NCBI GenBank assembly: GCA_937128475.1
Contig: CAKZML010000294.1
Location: 1 to 36,633 of the forward strand
Source: an uncultured Chromatiales bacterium
GTDB taxonomy: Bacteria > Pseudomonadota > Gammaproteobacteria > Steroidobacterales > BM003
Length of the DNA: 36,633 nt
Reading direction: 5' to 3'
Shown here: piece by piece, positions 1-13,054 of the stretch
Layout of the letters: every line of letters begins with the position of its first letter
How positions within the stretch are numbered: the stretch's first letter is position 1
Translations under genes and position numbers: made by a program
The notes under the pieces: model-generated
What the model saw: only the letters and a program-made list of their open reading frames with translations
What the model was told of the DNA's origin: nothing
Database searches by the model: none

Positions 1-222
1 TAGCGGACACTAACGTAGATCCTTTCTAGTCAATCCGTCCGTCCGCTTACGACCCGAAGCAGACAGTCGAGAGATACTGATATAGACTCATTCCACAGTC
101 TGCTATTGACCCAAAGCGGACTTCGGCTAGACCGTCCGCTTTTGCTAACAAGCTGTCTGTCTATTGATCTGCGTGGGCAATTTACCAAGTGAATACTTAA
201 CGATTTATCGGGAGCGATATAA

Positions 223-912
223 ATGGATAGGCCTGTGTTGATACGCATGTTCAGCGAAGGACTCCTGATTGTTGTCAGTATTCTTTTGGCCCTTTCGGCA
301 GACGCATGGATGGACTCACGGAATCAAACTGCCCAACTTGAGTCGCACGTGGCAGCACTGGGCCGCGACTTCGACACGATGCTGGAGCGAGTCAATGCCT
401 CCCATAACGCCGCGGACCGCGGAGTTGATGCTGGCAGACAACTTTCAATTTTCATGCAAGAGGGATCTGAAATAGACTCTGAATTAGCTCGGGAATTGCT
501 CTGGCATCTTGTTTTCTACGAGGTTTTCACAGCGAGCCCTGGCGCATACCAGGCATTAGTTGCGTCAGGAAACCTCGAGCTTCTCCAGAATGATCGATTG
601 AAAATTGAACTCGCAGATTTTTTCGGATCATTTGAAGACGTACGGGCAAGTGAGAAACTGTTGTTAGAGACTCAAATTGCTTTTTTTAGTTCCAATACGT
701 TTAGCCAACTAGCCGGTTGGCATCGCATGGGTCAGGCAGGCATTCCTGTGGCAGGTGATTTCCCTGTCGACCAATGGTCTGGTTCCGACGAATTCATGAG
801 CGCGGTGGGCATCTACACGGTACGCCAGGCCGATGTGCTGGAAGATTATAAATATCTGAAAAACCGCATCCAGAGCATTGTTGCCATCATCGCATCAGAA
901 GCGTCGAACTAA
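223..912 (+). CDS. Hypothetical protein with one N-terminal TM segment (FSEGLLIVVSILLALSADAW)
   Basis: 229-aa ORF starting at ATG 223; hydrophobic N-terminal helix followed by a predicted helical soluble domain; no catalytic motif recognised. Confidence 0.7.
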   Translation: MDRPVLIRMFSEGLLIVVSILLALSADAWMDSRNQTAQLESHVAALGRDFDTMLERVNASHNAADRGVDAGRQLSIFMQEGSEIDSELARELLWHLVFYEVFTASPGAYQALVASGNLELLQNDRLKIELADFFGSFEDVRASEKLLLETQIAFFSSNTFSQLAGWHRMGQAGIPVAGDFPVDQWSGSDEFMSAVGIYTVRQADVLEDYKYLKNRIQSIVAIIASEASN

Positions 913-930
913 TATCTGTTAGCAAAACCT

Positions 931-962
931 GAACGTCCGCTCCTGGCCCATAGCGGACATTC
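931..962. repeat. Intergenic repeat copy 'GAACGTCCGCTCCTGGCCCATAGCGGACATTC'
   Basis: Internal inverted repeat GTCCGCT...AGCGGAC; related sequences at about 1-10, 37-50, 107-145 and 2271-2303. Confidence 0.6.
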
Positions 963-1212
963 ATCTGGACTCTTTCTGATCTCACCACCCCTGTGCCTAT
1001 GACCCAAAGCCGGCATCAATAGGCACATCTCAGAATTGACTGCTTTCGCAATCGTAGGACAATTGACTCTGCGATAAAGGCAAACCTAGCGAAAGCTGGT
1101 GACGCAAAGCCAGGGGTCCTCGCTTCCTCCGAGACGCTTCTTCGCTTCGAAGGACCCAAGATCGCCTGACTGCCGCCGACTGCGGGCAATCAAGTCCCGC
1201 TTAGGAGGAAAG

Positions 1213-2190
1213 ATGAGCAAATCACTTCGCATTACTTTGCTTGCGGCGCTACTGCTTTGGGGCTGTGCGGCATCTCCGACGATGAAAGATGTCGAGCAGG
1301 TGGCTGCCGATTCGAGCATTGTCTTCGGAAGCATTGAAGTTTACGAGGATGGCAAACAGCAGGAGTGGGGTTCCAGGTTCTTTGGTTATGATCACTTCTA
1401 CCTCATCATCCTGCCTTCGGGGACTAACGAGGCAATAACGTACAAACTGGATAAGGAAGGTAAATTCTTTTGGACTCTTCCCACCGGTGAATACCTGTTG
1501 CTTGGTTACATCTGGGATACCGATATCGGGCAGCGGACCGGTCGCATCGGCACGACCTTCCAGTCGCCGGATGCTGGAACTAGCACATATATTGGTTCGA
1601 TAGTGTTTCGCGGAAACATTGTCTTTCTCATCCCCGGTTTTGAGGATAAGTTTGATGAGATTGCGGCGCTGCACGATGAAAGATTTCCGGATCGCAGCGC
1701 CGCCGATGTCAAACAGTTGATGGAAGTGCCCAAGCCCATCGGCAACTTCCAGGGCTTTCGTGGATCCTGCAATGAAGACTGGGAGATTAGCTGCACCGAG
1801 CGTTTTGACGGCGTGACACCAATATCTCCAGACGTGACCACATCCGGATTCCCGGTTGTTAACAATCTGACGCCGGAGTTTCGCTGGGAAGGGAGCCCGA
1901 AATCCGAGGTCAGTTACGACCTGGTTCTCTACGAAGCCGCATCCTACGCAATTGGCGGTGCCTTGATGCCGTCATACACCCGTGGGCGTGTCGTTGCCTA
2001 TGTAGAGGATTTGTCGGAACCGCGGTGGCAACCTGAAACGCCCCTCAAGCCGGATACGCGGTATATCTGGTCAGTGCGTCTTCGCGAAGCTCAGACGGTG
2101 TCCGAGTGGTCTACCCAAAGCCATTCCACGTTTCTTCTCGTTTACGCGAGTTTCGGACATGGGCAGTGGTTCCAGTTTAAGACCGAATAG
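1213..2190 (+). CDS. Putative lipoprotein with C-terminal Fn3-like segment
   Basis: Start re-assigned from 1099 to ATG 1213 (MSKSLRITLLAALLLWGCAAS), preceded by 'aggagga'; lipobox-like LLWGC; C-terminal 'LTPEFRWEGSPKSEVSYDLVLYEA...YIWSVRLRE'. Confidence 0.75.
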   Translation: MSKSLRITLLAALLLWGCAASPTMKDVEQVAADSSIVFGSIEVYEDGKQQEWGSRFFGYDHFYLIILPSGTNEAITYKLDKEGKFFWTLPTGEYLLLGYIWDTDIGQRTGRIGTTFQSPDAGTSTYIGSIVFRGNIVFLIPGFEDKFDEIAALHDERFPDRSAADVKQLMEVPKPIGNFQGFRGSCNEDWEISCTERFDGVTPISPDVTTSGFPVVNNLTPEFRWEGSPKSEVSYDLVLYEAASYAIGGALMPSYTRGRVVAYVEDLSEPRWQPETPLKPDTRYIWSVRLREAQTVSEWSTQSHSTFLLVYASFGHGQWFQFKTE

Positions 2191-2270
2191 GTTGTCTGTT
2201 ACATGCACAGGCTATCCAGGGAGGGAATCTGAATCCATCCGGGATGTCCGGTTAGATTTCAAGGCCATTT

Positions 2271-2303
2271 GAATGTTGCCTGCTGGCCGATAGCGGAAAC
2301 TCA
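2271..2303. repeat. Degenerate copy of the same intergenic repeat ('GAATGTTGCCTGCTGGCCGATAGCGGAAACTCA')
   Basis: Shares TGGCC.ATAGCGGA core with 931-962. Confidence 0.5.
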
Positions 2304-2317
2304 CCTGGATCTGAAAT

Positions 2318-2352
2318 AAAAAAAGGGCGCAGGTTTTGCCTGCGCCCTTTTT
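2318..2352. terminator. Bidirectional Rho-independent terminator
   Basis: AAAAAGGGCGCAGG-TTTTG-CCTGCGCCCTTTTT; lies between convergent lipoprotein and ALDH genes. Confidence 0.9.
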
Positions 2353-2373
2353 GTTTCTTCCTGGAACGCGTTG

Positions 2374-3918
2374 TTACAGGTCGAACTTGATGCCCTGGGC
2401 CAGCGGCAAATCGCTACCCCAGTTGATGGTGCAAGTCTGGCGACGCATGTAACCCTTCCAGGCGTCGGAGCCGGACTCGCGGCCACCGCCGGTTTCCTTC
2501 TCGCCACCGAAAGCGCCACCGACCTCGGCACCGGAAGTGCCGATGTTGACGTTGGCGATACCGCAGTCACTACCTGCCGCTGACAGGAATCGCTCTGCGT
2601 GCTGCACCTTGTCGGTGAAGATTGCCGAGGACAGGCCCTGGGGCACGTCGTTATGCAGTTCCAGGGCTTCGTCCAGCGTGCTGTACTTGATCAGATACAC
2701 GATGGGGGCGAAGGTTTCGGACTGCACGATGTCCCAGTGGTTCTCGGCAACGATGATGGTCGGCTCGACGAAGAAGCCGTTGCCTTCGATGCGCTTGCCA
2801 CCACACAGGACTTCGCCACCGGCTGCACGCGCAGCCTCGACGGCGGCCAGGTAGTTGCCTACTGACTTCTCATCGATGAGCGGGCCCATCAGGGTGCCTT
2901 CTTTCAGGGGATCGCCAATGCGAACCTGCTTGTAAGCAGCAACCAGCTTTTCCTTGAGTTCGTCAAAACGTGACTCGTGGATCAGTACCCTGCGGGTGCT
3001 GGTGCAACGCTGACCGGCAGTACCGACGGCGCCAAAAGCTATCGCAGGAATGGCCAGGCCCAGGTTGGCAAACTCGTCCACGATGATCGCGTTGTTGCCG
3101 CCCAGTTCCAGAATTACTTTACCCATGCGCTTGGCAAGGTTTCCGCCCACGATGCGACCGATGCGGGTGGAGCCGGTGAAGGACACCATGGCAACCCGCG
3201 GGTCGTTCACAAACTTGTCAGCCAGCAGGTGGTCGTGATCCAGGAACATCTGGAAGACAGGCGGGAAGCCGTTTTCTTCGATGACCTTGTTCACGATATT
3301 CTGTACAGCGACCGCGCACAGGGGAGTCTGGTGCGAAGGCTTCCATACGGTCACGTTTCCGCACACTGCGGCGATGAACGCGTTCCAGGCCCATACAGCG
3401 ACCGGGAAGTTGAAGGCACTAATCACGCCGATGACGCCCAGGGGCTGCCACTGTTCATACATGCGATGGTCCTGGCGCTCTGACGGCATGGTCTTGCCGT
3501 AGAGCATGCGGGCCTGGCCGACGGCGAAATCTGCAACGTCGATCATTTCCTGCACTTCGCCATCACCCTCGGCCTTGATCTTGCCCATTTCCAGGGCGAC
3601 CAGGCTGCCCAGGGCATCCTTGTGCTTACGCAATTCGTCTGCGCACAGGCGTACCAGTTCGCCACGACGGGGGGCGGGCACTTTACGCCATTCTCTGGCC
3701 ACTTCCTCGGCAGAGCTCATGACATTCTCATAGTCATCGAGGCTGGCGGCGTAGACATTACCAATGGTCTTGCCAGAGGCGGGGCTCAAGGATTCGACGA
3801 CGCCGTCGTCGGCACTGCCGGACCAGCCGTGGCTGCCGGACCAGGTGCCCTGGTTTTCAGTTTCAAGGCCCAGATGTTCGAACATCCAGAACTTCTCGAT
3901 CGCGCTGGCGATGGTCAT
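2374..3918 (-). CDS. Aldehyde dehydrogenase family protein, ALDH7-like (alpha-aminoadipic semialdehyde / piperidine-6-carboxylate dehydrogenase type)
   Basis: ALDH motifs [37 protein letters not shown]; start chosen at [10 protein letters not shown] within the longer ORF (to 3972). Confidence 0.85.
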   Translation of the reverse strand: MTIASAIEKFWMFEHLGLETENQGTWSGSHGWSGSADDGVVESLSPASGKTIGNVYAASLDDYENVMSSAEEVAREWRKVPAPRRGELVRLCADELRKHKDALGSLVALEMGKIKAEGDGEVQEMIDVADFAVGQARMLYGKTMPSERQDHRMYEQWQPLGVIGVISAFNFPVAVWAWNAFIAAVCGNVTVWKPSHQTPLCAVAVQNIVNKVIEENGFPPVFQMFLDHDHLLADKFVNDPRVAMVSFTGSTRIGRIVGGNLAKRMGKVILELGGNNAIIVDEFANLGLAIPAIAFGAVGTAGQRCTSTRRVLIHESRFDELKEKLVAAYKQVRIGDPLKEGTLMGPLIDEKSVGNYLAAVEAARAAGGEVLCGGKRIEGNGFFVEPTIIVAENHWDIVQSETFAPIVYLIKYSTLDEALELHNDVPQGLSSAIFTDKVQHAERFLSAAGSDCGIANVNIGTSGAEVGGAFGGEKETGGGRESGSDAWKGYMRRQTCTINWGSDLPLAQGIKFDL

Positions 3919-4046
3919 TGGTGTTACTCCTGCTATGGTCTTTGGTCCCGGCATCCAGATTGTGGACACCATCGTAGCCGGTAATTATCTCACAAAGCTT
4001 GTTTCTATGCTTCCTTAGAGAGTGTGAACGGGGTAGCATCCCCGCC

Positions 4047-5408
4047 ATGTCTAGCATTAAGCACAGCCCCGAATGGAGTCCATCTAGCTGGCAAAGCAAG
4101 GTGGCCGAACAGCAACCCCTTTATCCCGACCAGGCGAAGGTTCAGGACGTATTGCGCAGGCTTGGTAGTCTGCCGCCCCTGGTGACCTCATGGGAGGTTG
4201 AAAAGCTCAAGGACGATATCGCCCGTGCCCAGCGTGGCGAGGCGTTTTTGCTCCAGGGTGGCGACTGCGCCGAGAACTTTGACGATTGCCAGTCGGACTT
4301 GATTGCGGTCAAGCTGAAAATCCTGCTCCAGATGAGTGTTGTGCTGCTGCATGGCCTGAAAATGCCCATCATCAGGGTAGGGCGGATGGCAGGTCAGTAT
4401 GCCAAGCCTCGTTCGGCGGACACTGAGACCCGGGACGGGGTGTCCCTGCCCAGCTACCGGGGTGACCTGGTGAATCGCATGGGCTTCACTCTCGAGGACC
4501 GGACCCCGGATCCCGAGTTGATGATCAAGGGCTACAGCCTGTCTGCCCTGACCCTGAATTTTGTACGTGCCCTGGTGGATGGCGGCTTTGCCGATTTACA
4601 TCACCCGGAGTACTGGGACCTGGATTTCCTGGGGCACTCACCCCAGAAAGCCGAGTACCAACGCATCGTGAGCTCTATTAGTGACTCGCTGGATTTCCTT
4701 GAGACCATCAGCCGTCGGCCGATTCACCAGAGCTCCCACGCGACATTTTTCGCCAGTCACGAGGGCCTGCACCTGCCTTATGAGCAGGCCCAGACCCGAT
4801 ACCTGGAACACCGGAAGCGTTGGTACAACCTGTCCACCCATATGCCGTGGATCGGGATGCGTACCGCCACCATGGATGGCGCTCACGTTGAACTGTTCCG
4901 AGGAATCGCCAACCCGATCGGGGTGAAGGTGGGTCCGGGCATGACCGCCCAGTGGCTGCACGACCTGATTTCTGTGCTCAACCCGGATAATGAACCCGGT
5001 CGCCTGGTCCTGATTCACCGCTTTGGTGCGGCCAGGATCAAGGAGCAGTTGCCTGAGATGATCAGTGCGGTTCAGGCTACTGGCAGTCCGGTGCTGTGGG
5101 TGTGTGACCCGATGCACGGGAATACCGAAACTGCGGCCTCAGGGGTCAAGACCCGGCGCTTCGAAAATATCCTGTCTGAACTGCAGTCGGCTTTTGCCGT
5201 GCACCAGGATGCCGGCAGTCACCTCGGTGGTGTCCATTTCGAGCTTACCGGTGAGAACGTGACCGAATGCACCGGCGGCGCCCGTGGGCTTGCTGATGGT
5301 GACCTGGGCCTGGCCTACAAGTCACAGGTCGATCCTCGACTGAACTACGAGCAGGCCCTGGAAATGGCCATGCTTATCGCCGGTTGCCGACAGGTCTCGG
5401 GCGCCTAG
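4047..5408 (+). CDS. Class II 3-deoxy-7-phosphoheptulonate (DAHP) synthase
   Basis: SSWQSKVAEQQPLYPD, FLLQGGDCAENF, RVGRMAGQYAKPRS, LIHRFGAARIKEQLP, WVCDPMHGNT; start re-assigned to ATG 4047. Confidence 0.93.
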   Translation: MSSIKHSPEWSPSSWQSKVAEQQPLYPDQAKVQDVLRRLGSLPPLVTSWEVEKLKDDIARAQRGEAFLLQGGDCAENFDDCQSDLIAVKLKILLQMSVVLLHGLKMPIIRVGRMAGQYAKPRSADTETRDGVSLPSYRGDLVNRMGFTLEDRTPDPELMIKGYSLSALTLNFVRALVDGGFADLHHPEYWDLDFLGHSPQKAEYQRIVSSISDSLDFLETISRRPIHQSSHATFFASHEGLHLPYEQAQTRYLEHRKRWYNLSTHMPWIGMRTATMDGAHVELFRGIANPIGVKVGPGMTAQWLHDLISVLNPDNEPGRLVLIHRFGAARIKEQLPEMISAVQATGSPVLWVCDPMHGNTETAASGVKTRRFENILSELQSAFAVHQDAGSHLGGVHFELTGENVTECTGGARGLADGDLGLAYKSQVDPRLNYEQALEMAMLIAGCRQVSGA

Positions 5409-5982
5409 ATCGGGGAATCTTGCCGAAGGCAGTAGTAATCTCGGCCGGGGTCAGTTCCCGGCAGTGACCCGGGGCCAGCCCTGCCACCTCCAGTGTGCCG
5501 ATATGGGTACGGATCAAGCGCAGGGTAGGGAAGCCTACCGCCGCGGTCATTCGACGCACCTGGCGATTTCGGCCTTCCTTGAGCTCAAGTTCCAGCCAGC
5601 TTGCAGGGATGTTCTTGCGTACTCGTATCGGCGGTACTCGCTCCCAAAGCCATTCCGGTTCTTCCATTACCCTGGCACTGACAGCCCTGGCAGGGCCATC
5701 CTTGAGATCGACACCGTTGACCAGTTGCCGGGCCGCCTCGGGGGTGATGGTTCCTTCCACCTGGGCAAGGTATCGCTTGCTCACGCCGTGTTCGGGATGG
5801 GAGATGCGTGCCTTGAGCTTTCCATCATCGGTAAGCAGGACCATTCCCTCGCTGTCGTAGTCCAGTCGCCCCGCCGGGTAAACCCCGGGCGCAACAACGT
5901 AGTCAGACAGGGTCTTACGTCCCGAATTATCGGTGAACTGGCACATAACCTGAAATGGTTTGTTTAACAAAAACAGACTCAT
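5374..5982 (-). CDS. rluE: rRNA large subunit pseudouridine synthase E-like (RsuA/RluE family)
   Basis: LLNKPFQVMCQF, PAGRLDYDSEGMVLLTDDG, KEGRNRQVRRMTAAVGFPTLRL; no N-terminal S4 domain. Confidence 0.88.
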   Translation of the reverse strand: MSLFLLNKPFQVMCQFTDNSGRKTLSDYVVAPGVYPAGRLDYDSEGMVLLTDDGKLKARISHPEHGVSKRYLAQVEGTITPEAARQLVNGVDLKDGPARAVSARVMEEPEWLWERVPPIRVRKNIPASWLELELKEGRNRQVRRMTAAVGFPTLRLIRTHIGTLEVAGLAPGHCRELTPAEITTAFGKIPRSRRPRPVGNRR

Positions 5983-6174
5983 ACAACGTACTCAAAACAG
6001 CCGTGACGGCAATGGTAACAGGCCGGGCAGGGACTACTTGCTCAATTCTCCTGCCTTGCTAGTATCGGGGTCACAGCGTATCATTGTGCGCTGCAATATA
6101 TATCCACCCGATGGACACAAAATCCGGTTAATGACCCGCGAACATTACATTTAAAACCCGAAGGAGTAGGGGCC

Positions 6175-7758
<1,584 letters not shown>

Positions 7759-7773
7759 GAAAGAGGATTAGAC

Positions 7774-9051
7774 ATGACGGACAAAGCAATTGAGCAACTG
7801 AGCAAAGAATGGGAAACCAATCCCCGTTGGAAAGGGGTCGTCAGGGATTATTCAGCTGCTGACGTGGTCAGGCTCCGCGGCTCGGTGCATGTAGAGCATT
7901 CCCTTGCCCGTCTAGGCGCCGAAAAGCTTTGGCGCTATTTGCACGAGTACGATTACACCAATGCCCTGGGAGCCTTGACCGGTAACCAGGCCATGCAGCA
8001 GGTGAGAGCCGGCTTGCGCGCTATCTACCTCTCGGGTTGGCAGGTTGCAGGCGATGCCAACCTGGCTGGCCAGATGTATCCCGACCAGTCCCTGTATCCG
8101 GCTGATTCGGTTCCAGCCGTGGTCAAGCGGATTAACAACACCCTGTTACGTGCCGACCAACTGCATCACGCCGAAGGCGATAACAGCATCGACTGGATGC
8201 AGCCTATCGTTGCAGATGCCGAAGCCGGTTTTGGCGGCGTGCTGAATGCCTTTGAATTGATGAAAGCCATGATCGAAGCTGGCGCTGCCGGCGTGCATTT
8301 CGAGGACCAGCTGTCCTCGGCCAAGAAGTGCGGACACATGGGCGGTAAAGTGTTGGTTCCGACCCAGGAAGCGGTGAGTAAGCTGGTCGCTGCCCGCCTG
8401 GCAGCCGACGTCAGCGGCACGCCGACCCTGGTGATTGCCCGTACCGATGCCGATGCAGCCAACCTGTTGACCTCTGACGTCGATGACAGGGATAAGGAAT
8501 TCTGCACCGGTGAGCGTACTAACGAAGGTTTCTACCGGGTTCGTGCCGGTCTGGACCAGGCGATTAATCGTGGTTTGGCCTATGCCCCGTATTCGGACCT
8601 GGTCTGGTGTGAAACCTCCAAGCCTGAACTTGAGCAGGCCAAGAAGTTTGCCGAGGCTATTCACAAGGAATACCCGGACCAGATGCTGTCTTATAACTGT
8701 TCGCCGTCGTTCAACTGGAAGCGCAATCTGGATGACGTCACCATCGCCAAGTTCCAGCGCGAACTGGCAGCCATGGGTTACAAGTTCCAGTTCATCACCC
8801 TGGCAGGCTTCCATGCCCTGAACTACTCAATGTTCCAGCTGGCCAAGGGTTACAAGGAAACCCAGATGAAAGCCTATGTGGAGTTGCAGGAGGCCGAATT
8901 TGCCGCCGAGGTCGATGGCTACACCGCGACCAAGCATCAGCGCGAGGTCGGTGCAGGGTACTTCGATGCAGTGACCCAGGCCGCGACCTCTGGAACCAGC
9001 TCCCTGAGTGCTCTGGAAGGTTCGACCGAGGAAGAACAGTTCGAACATTGA
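7774..9051 (+). CDS. aceA: Isocitrate lyase
   Basis: [57 protein letters not shown]. Confidence 0.96.
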   Translation: MTDKAIEQLSKEWETNPRWKGVVRDYSAADVVRLRGSVHVEHSLARLGAEKLWRYLHEYDYTNALGALTGNQAMQQVRAGLRAIYLSGWQVAGDANLAGQMYPDQSLYPADSVPAVVKRINNTLLRADQLHHAEGDNSIDWMQPIVADAEAGFGGVLNAFELMKAMIEAGAAGVHFEDQLSSAKKCGHMGGKVLVPTQEAVSKLVAARLAADVSGTPTLVIARTDADAANLLTSDVDDRDKEFCTGERTNEGFYRVRAGLDQAINRGLAYAPYSDLVWCETSKPELEQAKKFAEAIHKEYPDQMLSYNCSPSFNWKRNLDDVTIAKFQRELAAMGYKFQFITLAGFHALNYSMFQLAKGYKETQMKAYVELQEAEFAAEVDGYTATKHQREVGAGYFDAVTQAATSGTSSLSALEGSTEEEQFEH

Positions 9052-9088
9052 TCGGGTTTTGAATTGCCCCATGGTGGGGTGTCCACGT

Positions 9089-9120
9089 CGACGCGGCTCT
9101 AGGGCCGCGTCGTCGTTTTT
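9089..9120 (+). terminator. Rho-independent terminator after aceA
   Basis: CGACGCGGC-TCTAGG-GCCGCGTCG followed by TCGTTTTT. Confidence 0.85.
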
Positions 9121-9216
9121 AAAAACTTCAGGCAACAATTTTCACCGAAGATCGGCCAGACAAGGGCGAGTGGTTGGTGTTAAAATTCGCGCCGTTTTTC
9201 GCATTTTGGCTTGCTT

Positions 9217-10512
<1,296 letters not shown>

Positions 10513-10550
10513 TATAATCAATCAGTTATAACGGATAGTTAAACTATATT

Positions 10551-11201
10551 GTGGATATAAATCCTGCCTGTTTTCAACTGGACTGCACCCGCTGTACGCG
10601 GCTGGCAGACTTCCTGACCCAGGTCAGGCAGGATCATCCCGACTACCACGGCCGACCCGTACCGCCATTTGGTGACCCACGGGCTCGGCTGTTGGTTGTA
10701 GGCCTGGCACCGGGCATGCATGGGGCTAACGCCAGCGGGCGACCCTTTACCGGTGATCATGCCGGAATACTCCTGTATGAGACGCTGTATGCCTACGGGT
10801 TTGCCAGCGCCCCGGTATCCCTGAGCGCCGACGACGGGCTCGAATTGCTGAATTGTCGCATTACCAACGCGGTCAAGTGCCTGCCGCCCCAGAACAAACC
10901 TACCGGCCCTGAAGTTCGCCTGTGCAACGATTTCCTGGCCAACGAATTGCAGACCGTGGCTGCCGGCGGGGTCATCCTGGCCCTGGGTTCGATAGCTCAC
11001 CAGGCAGTTTTAAGGGCGTGTGGCCTCAAGCTTTCGGACCACAAATTTGGTCATGCTGCCGAGCACGACCTGCCGGGTGGGCGCCGATTGCTGGACTCCT
11101 ACCATTGCAGCCGGTACAACACCCAGACAAAGCGCCTGACCGGGGACATGTTCAAACAGGTCTTCCAACGGGCCCGGGATTTACTGGATATCGCTGAATA
11201 A
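10551..11201 (+). CDS. Uracil-DNA glycosylase, family 5-like (Fe-S UDG)
   Basis: GLAPGMHGANASGRPFTGDHAG motif, N-terminal CTRC and later KC...C cysteines, SYHCSRYNTQTKRLT; GTG start. Confidence 0.82.
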   Translation: MDINPACFQLDCTRCTRLADFLTQVRQDHPDYHGRPVPPFGDPRARLLVVGLAPGMHGANASGRPFTGDHAGILLYETLYAYGFASAPVSLSADDGLELLNCRITNAVKCLPPQNKPTGPEVRLCNDFLANELQTVAAGGVILALGSIAHQAVLRACGLKLSDHKFGHAAEHDLPGGRRLLDSYHCSRYNTQTKRLTGDMFKQVFQRARDLLDIAE

Positions 11202-11219
11202 GCCCATTGCGACAGGGGA

Positions 11220-13049
11220 TTGCCCTTGGCTGAGGACACGTTTGACGGAAAGGCCTATGCGGGAACCCTGAGTGGGCGTCCGGGTGTCTATCGCATGCTG
11301 GATGAGGCCGGAGTCGTGCTGTACGTGGGCAAGGCCCGGAACCTGAAGAACCGGGTCAGCAGTTATTTCCGCGGCAGTGGCCAGTCCGCCAAGACCATGG
11401 CCATGTTGAATCTCACCCGGTCCATGGAAGTGACGGTCACCGATACGGAGACCGAGGCGCTGCTGCTCGAGTACAACCTGATCAAGCAGCACAAACCCCG
11501 ATTCAACATCCTGCTCCGGGACGACAAAAGTTTCCCCCATATCCATCTCTCCACCGACCAGGAATTCCCCCGGATCAGCTTTCACCGGGGCTCAACCCGG
11601 ATCCCAGGTCGTCTGTTCGGACCCTATCCGAGCACCCATGCCGTGCGAGGGACCATCAGCACACTGCAAAAGCTGTTTCACCTGCGTGGGTGCAAGGAAA
11701 GCTATTTCAACAATCGTTCCCGGCCCTGCCTGCAGTACCAGATACAGAGATGCTCCGGTCCCTGTGTGGGATTGATTTCCAGGGAGGATTACGCCCGGGA
11801 TGTGGAGGATGCTGCCTTGTTCCTGGATGGTCGCAACCAGGAAGTCACCGACCGGCTGGCGGCAAGGATGGAAGAGGCCTCCGAGGCCCTGAAATTTGAA
11901 AAGGCTGTCCGTTATCGGGACCAGATTGCTGAACTCAGCAGCATCCAGGCCAGCCAGCATGTCAGTGGCGGGCGGGGCTCGGCGGATGTGATCGCGATTG
12001 CCAGCGAGTCCGACCAGACCTGTGTGACCGTGCTGTTTGTGCGGGATGGGCGCCAGCTTGGCAGTCGAAATTACTTTCCCCATGGCGCTGCGGGCAGTGC
12101 CACAGGTGAGGTGCTGGAGGCTTTCCTGAGCCAGTATTACCTGCGTCACGAAGTGCCCCCCGAGGTGATCTCGGCGGTAAAAGTCGAAGACAGTGAACTG
12201 CTGGTGAACGGCTTGTCGGAGCGGGCAGGGCGCAAAGTGGCCCTCAAGCACAAGGTCAGGGGCGAGAGAGCCCGCTGGCTGGACCTGGCGAAGACCAATT
12301 CCTTGCATGCGCTGGATATGCGTATGGCCACCAGCGCCAGCATCCGCCGCCAGTACCAGGCGCTGGCCGAAGCCCTGGGAATGGACGAACCGCCTACCCG
12401 TATGGAATGTTTCGATGTTAGCCACACCCAGGGTGACTCGACTGTGGCCTCGTGTGTGGTATTTGGCCCTGAGGGGCCTTTGAAGAGTGATTACCGACGA
12501 TTCAATATCACCGACGTGCAGGCCGGCGATGACTACGCGGCCATGCGACAAGCCCTGAATCGGCGATATACCCGGGTTCAAAAGGGAGAGGCGCCTGTAC
12601 CCGATCTACTTATCGTGGACGGCGGTAAAGGCCAGTTGACCCAGGCCGAGTCGGTTTTGGAGGACCTGCAATTGCAGGGAATTACCTTGCTGGGTGTGGC
12701 CAAGGGGCCCAGCCGGAAGCCCGGTAAAGAGCAACTGTTCTTGAGTGGGCAGGACCGTCCCTCTATACTGCCTGCGAACTCTCCGGCTTTGCATTTAGTG
12801 CAGCAAATCCGGGATGAGGCGCACCGTTTTGCGATTGCCGGCCATAGAGCAAGCAGGGGCAAGGCACGCAGGACCTCCCCGCTGGAAGCCATAGCAGGGC
12901 TAGGTCCCAAGCGAAGAAGGGAACTGCTCAAGCAGTTCGGTGGGCTTCAAGGTGTTCAGCAGGCCGGGGTGGAAGACCTGGCGAGAGTAAAAGGCATTAG
13001 CCAGGCACTGGCTGAACGTATACACGCAACACTCCGCGAGAAGAACTGA
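11220..13049 (+). CDS. uvrC: Excinuclease ABC subunit C
   Basis: GIY-YIG domain GVYRMLDEAGVVLYVGKARNLKNRVSSYF; CFDVSHTQGDSTVASCVVF; LLIVDGGKGQL; C-terminal HhH; TTG start. Confidence 0.96.
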   Translation: MPLAEDTFDGKAYAGTLSGRPGVYRMLDEAGVVLYVGKARNLKNRVSSYFRGSGQSAKTMAMLNLTRSMEVTVTDTETEALLLEYNLIKQHKPRFNILLRDDKSFPHIHLSTDQEFPRISFHRGSTRIPGRLFGPYPSTHAVRGTISTLQKLFHLRGCKESYFNNRSRPCLQYQIQRCSGPCVGLISREDYARDVEDAALFLDGRNQEVTDRLAARMEEASEALKFEKAVRYRDQIAELSSIQASQHVSGGRGSADVIAIASESDQTCVTVLFVRDGRQLGSRNYFPHGAAGSATGEVLEAFLSQYYLRHEVPPEVISAVKVEDSELLVNGLSERAGRKVALKHKVRGERARWLDLAKTNSLHALDMRMATSASIRRQYQALAEALGMDEPPTRMECFDVSHTQGDSTVASCVVFGPEGPLKSDYRRFNITDVQAGDDYAAMRQALNRRYTRVQKGEAPVPDLLIVDGGKGQLTQAESVLEDLQLQGITLLGVAKGPSRKPGKEQLFLSGQDRPSILPANSPALHLVQQIRDEAHRFAIAGHRASRGKARRTSPLEAIAGLGPKRRRELLKQFGGLQGVQQAGVEDLARVKGISQALAERIHATLREKN

Positions 13050-13054
13050 CAGCA

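Noticed and set aside
140-1090. Possible integron attC-like sites around the first accessory gene
   Set aside because: No convincing RYYYAAC/GTTRRRY pair with intervening dyad and no integrase in the window; the repeat is better described as a REP-like dyad.
2537-3984. Several plus-strand ORFs (2599-2865, 2977-3483, 3622-3984 etc.) opposite the ALDH gene
   Set aside because: Antisense shadow ORFs of a well-conserved ALDH; no recognisable protein features.
9211-9216. TTG start for icd as listed in the ORF track
   Set aside because: ATG two codons downstream (9217) gives [15 protein letters not shown] and is a more usual start.
11592-12581. 329-aa minus-strand ORF opposite uvrC
   Set aside because: Antisense to a clear UvrC; high-GC shadow ORF.
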